Assembly (NCBI RefSeq): GCF_005877885.1
Contig: NZ_VCHY01000032.1
Location: 1-43,167, forward strand
DNA: 43,167 nt
Direction of reading: 5' to 3'
From: Labilibacter sediminis
GTDB lineage: Bacteria; Bacteroidota; Bacteroidia; Bacteroidales; Marinilabiliaceae
How positions within the stretch are numbered: position 1 is the stretch's first letter; each line of letters starts with the position of its first letter. The notes under the pieces are model-generated. The model was not told the origin of the DNA. It saw only the letters and a list, made by a program, of their open reading frames with translations, and searched no databases. This document shows positions 1-11,696 of the stretch, piece after piece. Both the position numbers and the translations under genes were made by a program.

Positions 1-464
1 AAAAACTGAAAAACTGTCCCAAAACCACATTTTATCAATTCGAATATCTAAATACAAAATCGTTTAGGACAGCTCTGTGTTCAAGTATTAAATCCCTATA
101 GATACAGTTATCATCAAGTAGGGAACAAGTAACATTAAGTTGTACTCAATTTACATTTAATTATTATTAAATTCAAATTCAATTAGGTACTATCCTACTT
201 TAAACCCTATTTAATCCCTGTTTTATCTAACTTTAATCCCTATTTATACTACTTAAGCATGAGCGTATCCATAGAATTAGCCTACTTTGTTTATACTTTA
301 GTGATGTCTTGTCTTTATGTTGTACAAGCTATGGCAGAGCATCTAATAGTAATCTAATATTTTTTTTGAAGCTCCTTAACCGAGACAGAAGTAATATTTG
401 TAGCGTACAGCTTTTTTTGTTCGCAGACTTTTTACCACCTATACTAAAAGCCATAGTTATTAAG
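1..464. other. AT-rich non-coding flank left of the att site
   Basis: I see no credible gene here. The heptamer AATCCCT recurs at 91-97, 213-219 and 235-241, with a variant (AACCCTA) at 203-209, all in the same orientation. Repeats of this kind beside an attachment site could be arm-type integrase sites, but that is inference. An ORF reading into the tRNA fragment (309-515) has no protein-like character. Confidence 0.5.
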
Positions 465-493
465 GTACCGGGGGTTCGAATCCCTCTCTCTCC
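465..493 (+). other. tRNA-Ser 3' fragment, probable attachment site
   Basis: The segment contains a complete T-arm (GGGGG-TTCGAAT-CCCTC) followed by an acceptor-stem 3' strand TCTCTCC and discriminator G, as expected for tRNA-Ser. The matching 5' strand (GGAGAGA), D-arm and anticodon arm are absent upstream, so this is a 3' fragment and not a functional tRNA. Such fragments are left by tyrosine-recombinase elements integrating into tRNA 3' ends, and an integrase gene starts about 250 bp downstream. No second copy of the fragment was seen in the window. Confidence 0.75.
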
Positions 494-518
494 GCTGAAT
501 GCGAAAGCAATTTAAAGT

Positions 519-552
519 AAAACCCTGTAAGTCAATACTTACAGGGTTTTTT
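519..552 (+). terminator. Rho-independent terminator behind the tRNA fragment
   Basis: A perfect 14-bp inverted repeat (519-532 with 537-550), a 4-nt loop and a T run. It is placed as the terminator of the tRNA gene whose 3' end lies just upstream. Its presence with the tRNA 3' end suggests the segment can supply a complete tRNA 3' end plus terminator on integration. Confidence 0.85.
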
Positions 553-606
553 AATGCGCAATATTTTGCAAAAAGATGCAAAAAAACGCAGTTTTTAAGC
601 GGACTT

Positions 607-642
607 ATCGAGGACTTAATTTCCTCTAAAAAAGTCCTCGAT
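607..642. promoter_or_regulatory. Inverted repeat upstream of the integrase
   Basis: ATCGAGGACT (607-616) and AGTCCTCGAT (633-642) form a perfect 10-bp inverted repeat with a 16-bp centre, 100 bp before the integrase start. There is no T run, so an operator or recombinase/Xis site is more likely than a terminator. The role is inferred from position only. Confidence 0.35.
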
Positions 643-741
643 TGACAGTTGTGAATCACACTGCATTGCGCTCTATTACTCGGTTTTGAATCGTTCAGAA
701 ATGGACTCATAGAAATAATTTTAACATTAAAATTTATCATT

Positions 742-1956
742 ATGAGCGGACTTGAAAATGTCAAAATCTTGTTCTTCATCAAAAGAACAAAACTTACCAA
801 AAGTGGAGATGCAACAATCTTTGTTAGAATCACTATTAATAAGGAAAGAACAGAGTTCTCACTTAAAAAGCATGTTAACCCTAATAATTGGGATGACAAA
901 AAAGAAAGAGCTAAAGGTCGAACTTCGGAAATTGCTGAGCTCAATGAGTTCATTGACCAATATCGAAGAAAGATACTATCCTATATTGATTTTATGGTAT
1001 TGGATAAACAGCCAGTCACAGCTCGAATTATCCAGGAAAAACTAGTTGGCAAAAAAGAAACAAGGCGAACCATCCTAAAAGCATTTCAGGATCATAATGA
1101 CAATGCCAAGAAACTAATTGGTATTGATTTCGCACCAGACACTGTTCAGCGTTACGAGACTTCTTATATGCACACAAAAGATTTTATTCGCTGGCAATAT
1201 CAACGTGAAGACATGGCTTTGGAAGATCTGAACCATCAGTTTGTCCGTAATTATGAGCTTTATTTAAAAACAGAACGTAAATGTGCTCACAATACTGCCA
1301 TTAAGTATTTAAAGAACTTCAAAAAGATTGTTCGTATTGCATTGGCCAACGGCTGGATGAAGAAAGATCCATTTGCAACCATTAAGTTCAAACTTAAGCC
1401 TGTTGATGCAGTATATCTTACTAAAGAGGAACTGGATACAGTCATCAATAAAGAAATAAGCATAGAACGCTTAAGACAAGTTCGTGATGTTTTTGTGTTT
1501 TGTTGCTTTACCGGATTGGCTTTCTCCGATGCCAAGTCATTAAAACGAGAACATATAACAACCGACGGAAACGGAATTACCTGGATTCATAAAAAGCGTA
1601 CCAAAACCGATCAGATGAGTACTATCTTTGTTATTGAGGCTGCCAAAAAGCTTATGGCCAAATACAAATACGAACCAGAACTTATTGAAAAAAACGCAGT
1701 TCTTCCGGTTCTCAGCAACCAAAAAATGAACGCGTTTTTGAAAGAAATAGGAATCATATGTGGCATTGATAAACCCATATCTACTCATACTGCCAGGCAT
1801 ACTTTTGCAACGACAGTTGCTTTGGAGAATAATATGCCATTGGAAGTCGTATCAAAAACCTTAGGTCATTCCAGCACCAAAATGACTCAGCGTTATGCCC
1901 GAACAACGGAAGCTTTGATTCAAAAGAATATGGAGAAGATTAAGGATTTGTATTAA
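742..1956 (+). CDS. Tyrosine recombinase / integrase
   Basis: A 404-aa site-specific recombinase catalysing integration and excision of a mobile element. It has an N-terminal arm-binding region (about 1-90), a SAM-like core-binding domain (about 110-210) and a C-terminal catalytic domain. The motif HTARH gives His349 and Arg352, His376 lies in TLGH, and the nucleophile is Tyr385 in RYAR. The position of the first catalytic Arg is occupied by Ala (CFTGLAFSD), a replacement also known in IntDOT-type Bacteroidota integrases. It lies next to the tRNA-Ser fragment, which is its likely attachment site. The ATG at 742 gives the family's normal length. An IS4-like end begins 22 bp after the stop codon, so downstream element genes have been displaced. 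Confidence 0.93.
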   Translation: MSGLENVKILFFIKRTKLTKSGDATIFVRITINKERTEFSLKKHVNPNNWDDKKERAKGRTSEIAELNEFIDQYRRKILSYIDFMVLDKQPVTARIIQEKLVGKKETRRTILKAFQDHNDNAKKLIGIDFAPDTVQRYETSYMHTKDFIRWQYQREDMALEDLNHQFVRNYELYLKTERKCAHNTAIKYLKNFKKIVRIALANGWMKKDPFATIKFKLKPVDAVYLTKEELDTVINKEISIERLRQVRDVFVFCCFTGLAFSDAKSLKREHITTDGNGITWIHKKRTKTDQMSTIFVIEAAKKLMAKYKYEPELIEKNAVLPVLSNQKMNAFLKEIGIICGIDKPISTHTARHTFATTVALENNMPLEVVSKTLGHSSTKMTQRYARTTEALIQKNMEKIKDLY

Positions 1957-2011
1957 AACATAAGTATTAGGACAATACCGTCCTAAACGTTTTTTTTACT
2001 GCTAAAACTAC

Positions 2012-2018
2012 GCTTAGA
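2012..2018 (+). repeat. 7-bp target-site duplication (GCTTAGA), left copy
   Basis: GCTTAGA directly precedes IS481-type copy 1 and is repeated at 3365-3371 directly after it. It shows that this copy arrived here by its own transposition event. Confidence 0.85.
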
Positions 2019-3364
2019 TGAATTAGTTTCGATTTAATCTGACAGTTAAAAGGCAAAAGACTTAAATTTAGTTTGCTCAAACAAAATAAGTTTCACCTTT
2101 CAAAACTGTCAGAAATGAATTCAGAATCAAAGTTAATCAAAAGTAAGTTAGGGTTACTTCAATTAGCCGAACAATTAGGCAACGTTTCAACTGCATGTAA
2201 ATACCTGGGCTATAGTCGAGACACCTTTTATCGCTACAAAGAATTGTTTGAAGAAGGTGGAGAAGCTGCATTAAAGGAACTCAGCCGCAAGAAACCTAAC
2301 ATTAAAAACCGCACCTCTCCGGAAATAGAAGAGCAGGTGGTTGATTTTGCCATTGAATACCCAGCATTCGGACAATGCAGGGCCTCCAATGAACTGAAAA
2401 AGCAAGGCGTATTCATATCCCCGGCAGGAATCCGGTGTGTGTGGTTACGCCATGACCTGGAAACCTTTAAAAAGCGCCTAAAGGCATTGGAAGCTAAGGT
2501 CGCACAAGAAGGGATGGTTCTATCGGAATCGCAACTTGTAGCCCTGGAAAAAGCCAAGGAAGAAAAGGTGGCCCACGGTGAGATTGAGACGTACCATCCC
2601 GGTTATCTGGGAGCACAGGATACGTATTACGTTGGCTATATTAAAGGCGTAGGAAAGATCTATCAACAGACATTTATTGATACCTATACCAAGGTGGCTT
2701 TTGCCAAGCTCTATGACCGTAAAATAGCCCTTGTGGCAGCAGATACGCTTAATGACAGGGTAATCCCCTTTTACGACAAATACGGCATTCCATTGATGCG
2801 TATTCTGACGGATCGAGGCACGGAATATTGCGGAGCTAGGGAACACCACGAGTACCAGTTGTATCTGGCCATTGAGGATGTTGATCACACCAAAACCAAA
2901 GCACGAAGCCCACAAACCAATGGCATTTGTGAGCGCTTCCACAGAACCATGCAGGATGAGTTCTATGCAACGGCTTTCCGCAAAAAGATCTATAGCTCCA
3001 TTGAGGAGTTGCAGGCCGATGTGGATGTCTGGTTGGAGTATTATAACCAGAACCGGCCGCACTCAGGCAAATACTGTTATGGCAAAACACCATTACAGAC
3101 CTGGGATGATAGCCTTCATCTGGCAGTGGAAAAATTGGTAAGCAATCAATATCAGAATGATGTAACTTTGCAAGTGTCTGATGAAACGGAAGCAGGCCCT
3201 GATGGCGATCAACCTGCCAGGGATAATCAGACCGACTGGAATGGTCAACCGGGGACTAATATCCCCGGTTCCAATGGTTCATTCCAATCGAATATGCCTT
3301 TTAAAAACGCTCTTTAAAGTTTGTGAAAAAAGCCTGACTGTCAGATCAAGTCGTAGCTATTACA
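2019..3364 (+). mobile_element. IS481-family insertion sequence, copy 1 (1346 bp)
   Basis: The element begins TG and ends CA, with imperfect terminal inverted repeats (about 22 of 28 positions match between 2019-2046 and the reverse complement of 3337-3364). It carries one transposase gene and is flanked by the 7-bp duplication GCTTAGA. It is inserted into the IS4-like element and lies between that element's left end and the 3' end of its transposase gene. It appears identical to copy 2 at 20201-21546, which points to recent transposition. Confidence 0.9.
2115..3317 (+). CDS. IS481-family transposase, copy 1
   Basis: About 400 aa from the ATG at 2115; a TTG at 2073 would add 14 residues. The N-terminal helix-turn-helix (about residues 10-60) has a Sak/IS481-like pattern, followed by a linker and an rve/DDE integrase core. 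The first catalytic Asp is in FIDTYTK, the second in [10 protein letters not shown] and the Glu in [12 protein letters not shown]. The last 50 residues are Asp/Asn/Gly-rich and look like a disordered tail. The gene is intact, fills the IS, and its product cuts and pastes the element through the TG/CA ends. It encodes the same protein as the gene at 20297-21499. Confidence 0.92.
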   Translation: MNSESKLIKSKLGLLQLAEQLGNVSTACKYLGYSRDTFYRYKELFEEGGEAALKELSRKKPNIKNRTSPEIEEQVVDFAIEYPAFGQCRASNELKKQGVFISPAGIRCVWLRHDLETFKKRLKALEAKVAQEGMVLSESQLVALEKAKEEKVAHGEIETYHPGYLGAQDTYYVGYIKGVGKIYQQTFIDTYTKVAFAKLYDRKIALVAADTLNDRVIPFYDKYGIPLMRILTDRGTEYCGAREHHEYQLYLAIEDVDHTKTKARSPQTNGICERFHRTMQDEFYATAFRKKIYSSIEELQADVDVWLEYYNQNRPHSGKYCYGKTPLQTWDDSLHLAVEKLVSNQYQNDVTLQVSDETEAGPDGDQPARDNQTDWNGQPGTNIPGSNGSFQSNMPFKNAL

Positions 3365-3371
3365 GCTTAGA
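3365..3371 (+). repeat. 7-bp target-site duplication (GCTTAGA), right copy
   Basis: Matches 2012-2018. Joining the flanks across the IS restores the uninterrupted IS4-like sequence. Confidence 0.85.
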
Positions 3372-3392
3372 ATTCGATATTTGTGACCGATA

Positions 3393-4600
3393 TTAAAGGT
3401 GTTTCAAAATAGAACCACCTGTGTGTGTTGCAATTTCAACTCTCGGTTTTGGTTCATCAAAGGGCTTATCGAGCCATTTATGCAGGTCTATTTTTACAAA
3501 AAGATTAAGTCTGATAAAAGCCACTAAGTTGGATAGTTGCCAGCCGTATTTCGAGATCTCCTTAAGGGCTTTTAGGACTAGTATTGTAATTAATGCCGTC
3601 CAGATCTGAATCATCACAGCGTTTTAACTTGTACCAATAAATGATTTAATATGGAGTAGCTGTTTTATCTCTCTGAAGAATATTTCTATTTGCCATCGAC
3701 TCTTGTAAAGTTCACTTATTGTGTTGGCTGTCCATGACATTTGATTCGTTATAACTTCTATTACCTGCTTGTTCTCTTCATTCCAGATAGCAACCCTTCT
3801 GAGTTTCTTTGAATACTTCTTTTTCGACGTATTTCCTGTAAGTTCAATGATTTCATCTTTGAGTATGTTCTCATGCCTGTTCTCCGGTAGTTCATTCTCT
3901 TTTATTGTCCGAAATTTAATGTTGTCTTTGTGTCTAACAACAAAGTAGACTCCTTTGCTGTCCCAAACATTAAGTAATGAAAAATCATTATAAAAACGAT
4001 CTGCGACAATTACGCTGCCCTTTAGTAATGGTACATCATACGCACCCTTATTATCAGCCGTTTTTCCATCTGTTATATTCACATATGCTGGTAAGTTTCC
4101 ATCATAATCAAGTAAAGTATGCATTTTTACAGCCCCTTTAGAAGTCTTGTACTTAGCCCAATCAAACAAGCTTAAACAAAGACTAATCGTAGAAGAATCC
4201 AAAAGGAATATTTTTGATTTGATTCTGAATTTTTACTGTTTAAATCCGGATTGCTGTCCTAAATGAGAAAGCAACTGATAATAGTAATCCCGAAATAAAG
4301 TCCAGTCTCTATTTTTGTTTTGGTAACTAACCGTTGATTTTGAAGGAGCTCTTTGTATACCCAGATGATTTACATTACCTGTTGCCGAACGTAAACCATT
4401 ACTGATATCACGTACGGATTGACTTTTAGCAAATTGACAAAATAGCATTGATACTAAATGAGTCCAGCTATCAAATCCTTTTTGATGTTTTCGGTTAACT
4501 TTTCTGAAACGATCTTTTTGAAACTTGTACGATCTAATTTTGATATGATTTGAGAGAATAAGTTTAAATTTGTCATGAGAGAAAGTCGTTTTTGTTGTGC
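3393..4600 (-). pseudogene. IS4-family transposase (DUF4372 type), broken by two in-frame stops
   Basis: Three minus-strand segments lie in one continuous frame: N-terminal 4600-4236, middle 4232-3627 and C-terminal 3623-3393. They are separated only by TAA codons at 4233-4235 and 3624-3626. The N-terminal part reads as a DUF4372-type domain (motif MLFCQFAKS). The catalytic Asp residues are in LLDSSTISL and VADRFYND, and the Y-R-E-K signature is in SRWQIEIFFREIKQ. Each stop is one substitution from a sense codon (the second from GAA). No start codon was found at the expected N-terminus near 4600. The gene is dead unless stops are suppressed. The IS481 copy inserted downstream of it, near the left end of the element. 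Confidence 0.8.
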
Positions 4601-4735
4601 AACTTAAAGATACTTTGAGATACTTAAATTCTTTCTCTCTTTTTTTATTCGTTTAGGACGCGATTGGTATTAGGAGTTTATTCTTATTAACTCACCTCAT
4701 TTATTGTCTGTTAATCGATATGAAAATCTTTTGAG

Positions 4736-4778
4736 AAAAATCCCAATTAAGTACAGAAAGCATTTAATTGGGATTTTT
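4736..4778. terminator. Bidirectional terminator hairpin
   Basis: A perfect 14-bp inverted repeat (4736-4749 with 4765-4778), with A-rich and T-rich sides that suit termination in both directions. Confidence 0.75.
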
Positions 4779-4861
4779 TATACGTCATTCTGGAGACGCT
4801 TACGTAAAACTACCGTTGTAAAGCCCTTTACATTCTTAAAATTCTTCCAATACTAAAAGAA

Positions 4862-4898
4862 ATCCCCCATGAAGAAAACAATTTCTTACATGAGGGAT
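4862..4898 (-). terminator. Terminator after the GH43 gene
   Basis: ATCCCCCATG (4862-4871) pairs with CATGAGGGAT (4889-4898) with one G-U pair. On the minus strand the stem is followed by a T-rich stretch. It lies about 55 bp beyond the GH43 stop and probably ends the operon transcript. Confidence 0.65.
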
Positions 4899-4954
4899 AC
4901 ACTGATTCGTTTATTATTGTGATTCTTACAACTCTTCCCGTAAATCCTGATTAA

Positions 4955-6085
4955 TTAGTTATCCAATTGGGATAAGTTCCACTTATCATACCATTTAATA
5001 ATTGGTTTATCACCTTCAAACTCTATTGGTAACCACACATACCTACCATCAATCGCATTCTCAGGTCGCCACCTGTCTCCGCAATAAATAAAAGCATCTT
5101 CCTTACCGTGTACAGGAATGACATAGGTACTTTGTGAATGGAAGGTTGTCTTTACCTGTTCTTCCGTTCCCCGGCAGGGATTGCCCAGTGCTTCCCATGG
5201 GCCCATTATGTTTTGGGCCATGGCCGATCGTGCAGGATTGGGCTTCCATCCTGTACAACCCGACGAGATCATGTAGTATTTACCGTGTCGCTTAAATATA
5301 GCAGGTGCTTCATTGCTCTCTTCCGGAAAAACACGAACGTACTTACCTGTAAAATCGAGGTAATCATCGGCCAGCTCCCTAATGTGAAGTGTACCGTTCT
5401 CCTCTGATGCTGCAATATGATAAGCCTTTGCATCGTCATCAACAAACAAAGTCATATCTCGACTCATTTGTCCGCCTTTTAAATCACGCTTCACAAACAT
5501 ACCACTAACTACAGCTTCCCGACCTTCTTCTGACCAGCGGTTAATTGAGTAATCGTACTCTTTCTTTTTTTGTTCTTCTGAGAAATTAATCGGCCAATGA
5601 CCAGCATTAGGCCTGAGGCTTTTTACATAACTATAAGGACCTGTTATGCTTTGGGACACCGCCAAACCGGTTTGTGCTGCTTTATAGCCCTGACCTTTGA
5701 GTTCTAAATGAAACCACATTACAAATTGTTTTGTTCGTTGGTTATAGATGACCTTAGGGCGTTCCAATACACATCCTTTTGTAATCGGATGATCAGAGTT
5801 ACCTTCTATCACTTTAAGAGCAATGCCCTCATCTTTCCAGTCTATCAGGTTTTCAGATGAATAACAATGAACCCCAACCTGAGCCGAATTTCCTTTTTTT
5901 CCTTCTATTTTATGTTCCCCAAACATATAATACATGCCCTTGTGATAAAGAAAACCTGCTCCATGGGCATTTATATGTATACCATTGTTATCAGGCAAAA
6001 TTTTACCCGGTTCAATTTGTTTATTTTTAGATACAGTGCATCCAAATATCCAAAGTGCAATAAAAACTAAGTAAGTAATTTTCAT
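4955..6085 (-). CDS. GH43-family glycosidase lipoprotein (exo-beta-1,3-galactanase-like)
   Basis: 376 aa. The signal peptide ends in a lipobox (IFGC, Cys16), so this is an outer-membrane or periplasmic lipoprotein. It has a five-bladed-propeller GH43 pattern with INAHGAGF near residue 38, FGEHKIEG near 55 and Glu108 in LERPKV as candidate general acid. The canonical N-terminal catalytic Asp is not evident, as in GH43 subfamily 24 exo-beta-1,3-galactanases; subfamily 24 versus 34 cannot be settled by eye. It is the last gene of the locus, 87 bp after the beta-galactosidase. Together they suggest release of galactose from a beta-galactan or arabinogalactan-like glycan. Confidence 0.8.
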   Translation of the reverse strand: MKITYLVFIALWIFGCTVSKNKQIEPGKILPDNNGIHINAHGAGFLYHKGMYYMFGEHKIEGKKGNSAQVGVHCYSSENLIDWKDEGIALKVIEGNSDHPITKGCVLERPKVIYNQRTKQFVMWFHLELKGQGYKAAQTGLAVSQSITGPYSYVKSLRPNAGHWPINFSEEQKKKEYDYSINRWSEEGREAVVSGMFVKRDLKGGQMSRDMTLFVDDDAKAYHIAASEENGTLHIRELADDYLDFTGKYVRVFPEESNEAPAIFKRHGKYYMISSGCTGWKPNPARSAMAQNIMGPWEALGNPCRGTEEQVKTTFHSQSTYVIPVHGKEDAFIYCGDRWRPENAIDGRYVWLPIEFEGDKPIIKWYDKWNLSQLDN

Positions 6086-6172
6086 TGTAAGATTTTTAAG
6101 TTTTAAATGATATATATTAACATAATAAGGAAAAACTATACTATCTCCCCTTATTTACATACTCATTTCTCT

Positions 6173-9713
<3,541 letters not shown>

Positions 9714-9749
9714 GCCCTCCAAACCTTCCGAAAAAGAGATTTGGAGGGC
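9714..9749 (-). terminator. Terminator between susD and the beta-galactosidase
   Basis: GCCCTCCAAA (9714-9723) pairs perfectly with TTTGGAGGGC (9740-9749), and the minus-strand transcript continues into a T-rich stretch. It lies 70 bp after the susD stop. Many Sus-type loci attenuate here, giving high SusCD and lower enzyme expression. Confidence 0.75.
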
Positions 9750-9817
9750 AAATTAGAATACAATTAAATACTAAAAGTATAAATTATTCTATATACCTTA
9801 TGAAACTACCCCTTAGA

Positions 9818-11656
9818 TTAATAACCTGGGTTTTGAACCAACAGATCATTTATATTCAATTCATCGAGAGCTATTGGCAAGAAGTAAGCTTTAGGTTCAA
9901 ACGTACGCTCTTCACCTTCTTCAACGGTATATGTTGGTATGCCATCACCGTAAGTCGGAGATGGATTTGATTCATCGCCATACAGTATATAAATGTTTTG
10001 AACATCAGCAAAGGCTTCTTCGCAAATCATCCACCTTCTAATATCAAAATAACGTAACTCTTCAAAGGCCATTTCTATTTGACGTTCCTTTTGTAAACTT
10101 TTAACTAATTCCTGACCTGTAGTTGCAATATCAGGCATACCTGCTCTTGTTCTAACCATATTAATGTAGGTTTGGGCTTCACCTTCCTGCCCTAATCCAA
10201 TGCAAGCTTCTGCGTAATTTAATAAAACCTCTGCATAGCGTAAAAAGCGCCATGGAGCAGTTTGTTTAATAGCCACCGGATCTATATTAGCATCAACACC
10301 TTTTTTAAGATAATACCCGGTATGTGTTCCGTTCCAGTTCTCAACACCACCTTTTGTCCCTTTTGTATCTAAACCATCTCTAATATCTGTTTCACCATCA
10401 AAAATGGTCCAGTAATGACCCGTCTGAATTTTACCGTGTGGATCACCGCTAACGTCACTAGGTCTTTCTCTCCATGGAGCATTATCGAATAAAACCGTAG
10501 CATAAAATCTTGGGTCTCTTTTCATATCTCCAAAAATTCCATATGGATCACTTGCGTGCTCAGGGTTGCTCCAGTCGAACACAGAACCATCACTCCAGTC
10601 ATATGCATCTACGAATTGCTGAGTTGGGGTATCACATCCCCAGCCATGATAACCATTAGGGTTATGAAAAACTCCTGGGTTGTATGTAGCCCAATCTCCT
10701 TCAACATTCTGAGTAAAATAGCGGCTAAAAATATCTTCAGATGTCTCCATTGAGATAAATAACTGATAATAATTATCCTGAGCTTCTTGTTGATTTAAAG
10801 GATTTGCTCCATGTAGTGAGTAAATGTTTAAATCAATTACAGCTTTTGCAGCATCCTTGGCTTTCTGCCAACGAGATTCACGGTCAGCTGCTGAAGAATT
10901 TGTATATCCTACTAATTCAGGGTGCTCATAGCTTCCCCAAACAGAAGGCGTATTGTACAAATCACTTGCAGCATATATAAGAGCTCTTGCTTTCAGGGCA
11001 AGAGCTGCACCTTTAGCTGCTCTTCCTTGTTCGATATTTAACGGTAGATACTTTGCCGCACTATCACACTGATTAGAAATAAAATCAATACAATCAGCAT
11101 AGGTATCTCTGGCAATATTAAAATTCTCATCTAAAGTGTAGGGTTTATCTATAATTGGTACACCACCATACATGGCTACTAAATTATGGTATAAATACCC
11201 TCTTAAGAAATATACTTCACCTTTCATTACATTTTTAGCTTCAATATCTGCAGGTGAATCATCAACTTTTGATAGAAATAAATTTGCCGCTCTGATTTTC
11301 CTATATACATTATCCCAATTATACATTTCATAATAGCCCCAAGGACTAAATGCTGATAGGTTACTTTCCGTCAATTGGCTTTTCATGATAGAGTGTGCTC
11401 CATGCCATCCTCCTGCATTTAAATGAGCTTCATCTGATACCGAAGCAATCATACTCCACTGAAATCCATCAGGCAATCCTTGATAAACATTATTTACAAA
11501 AGCTTTCATTAATCCAGGATCTGCTGAATTAAAAACCGCATCATCAGTCACTGCATCTGCAGGAGACAGATCGAGAGCATCATCATTACATGCAACATTC
11601 ATTATTATGATTGCTAGAAAATACATTAAGGATTTTCCTATATTTTTTATTTTCAT
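9818..11656 (-). CDS. susD: SusD/RagB-family glycan-binding lipoprotein
   Basis: 612 aa, with a signal peptide and lipobox (MNVAC, Cys23). It has an N-terminal SusD-like domain with TPR-type helices (about 30-320) and a C-terminal RagB/SusD domain. FLRYAEVLLNYAEACI (about residue 470) and the ending ELNINDLLVQNPGY are family hallmarks. It acts as the surface lid that binds oligosaccharides for its SusC partner, which starts 40 bp upstream in the same transcript. The glycan specificity cannot be read from the sequence; the neighbouring enzymes suggest a beta-galactan. Confidence 0.95.
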   Translation of the reverse strand: MKIKNIGKSLMYFLAIIIMNVACNDDALDLSPADAVTDDAVFNSADPGLMKAFVNNVYQGLPDGFQWSMIASVSDEAHLNAGGWHGAHSIMKSQLTESNLSAFSPWGYYEMYNWDNVYRKIRAANLFLSKVDDSPADIEAKNVMKGEVYFLRGYLYHNLVAMYGGVPIIDKPYTLDENFNIARDTYADCIDFISNQCDSAAKYLPLNIEQGRAAKGAALALKARALIYAASDLYNTPSVWGSYEHPELVGYTNSSAADRESRWQKAKDAAKAVIDLNIYSLHGANPLNQQEAQDNYYQLFISMETSEDIFSRYFTQNVEGDWATYNPGVFHNPNGYHGWGCDTPTQQFVDAYDWSDGSVFDWSNPEHASDPYGIFGDMKRDPRFYATVLFDNAPWRERPSDVSGDPHGKIQTGHYWTIFDGETDIRDGLDTKGTKGGVENWNGTHTGYYLKKGVDANIDPVAIKQTAPWRFLRYAEVLLNYAEACIGLGQEGEAQTYINMVRTRAGMPDIATTGQELVKSLQKERQIEMAFEELRYFDIRRWMICEEAFADVQNIYILYGDESNPSPTYGDGIPTYTVEEGEERTFEPKAYFLPIALDELNINDLLVQNPGY

Positions 11657-11696
11657 CTTTCTATGTTTAAAATATCAAAATACTATTCATTATTCT

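Larger units (their letters stand above)
1979..4660 (-). mobile_element. Degenerate IS4-family element carrying a nested IS481-type insertion
   Basis: CGTCCTAAACG at 1979-1989 and its reverse complement at 4650-4660 form 11-bp terminal inverted repeats around a decayed IS4-type transposase gene. Without the nested element (2019-3364) and one 7-bp target duplication it would be about 1.33 kb, a normal size for the family. No target-site duplication of the IS4 element itself was obvious, so the exact outer ends are approximate. Confidence 0.7.
4661..4954. other. Intergenic region between the IS4-like element and the polysaccharide locus
   Basis: No coding potential was seen. It holds two stem-loops, listed separately, that insulate the locus from the insertion sequences. 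Confidence 0.6.

Noticed and set aside
61-70. CGTTTAGGAC as the end of a further IS4 copy to the left
   Set aside because: Only 10 bp match and the adjacent 60 bp do not resemble the IS4 end at 4590-4660.
465-493. A complete tRNA-Ser gene
   Set aside because: No acceptor 5' strand, D-arm or anticodon arm exists in the 120 bp upstream.
444-953. 169-aa minus-strand ORF across the att site and integrase start
   Set aside because: It is antisense to the tRNA fragment, the terminator and the integrase N-terminus; the integrase frame is the real one.
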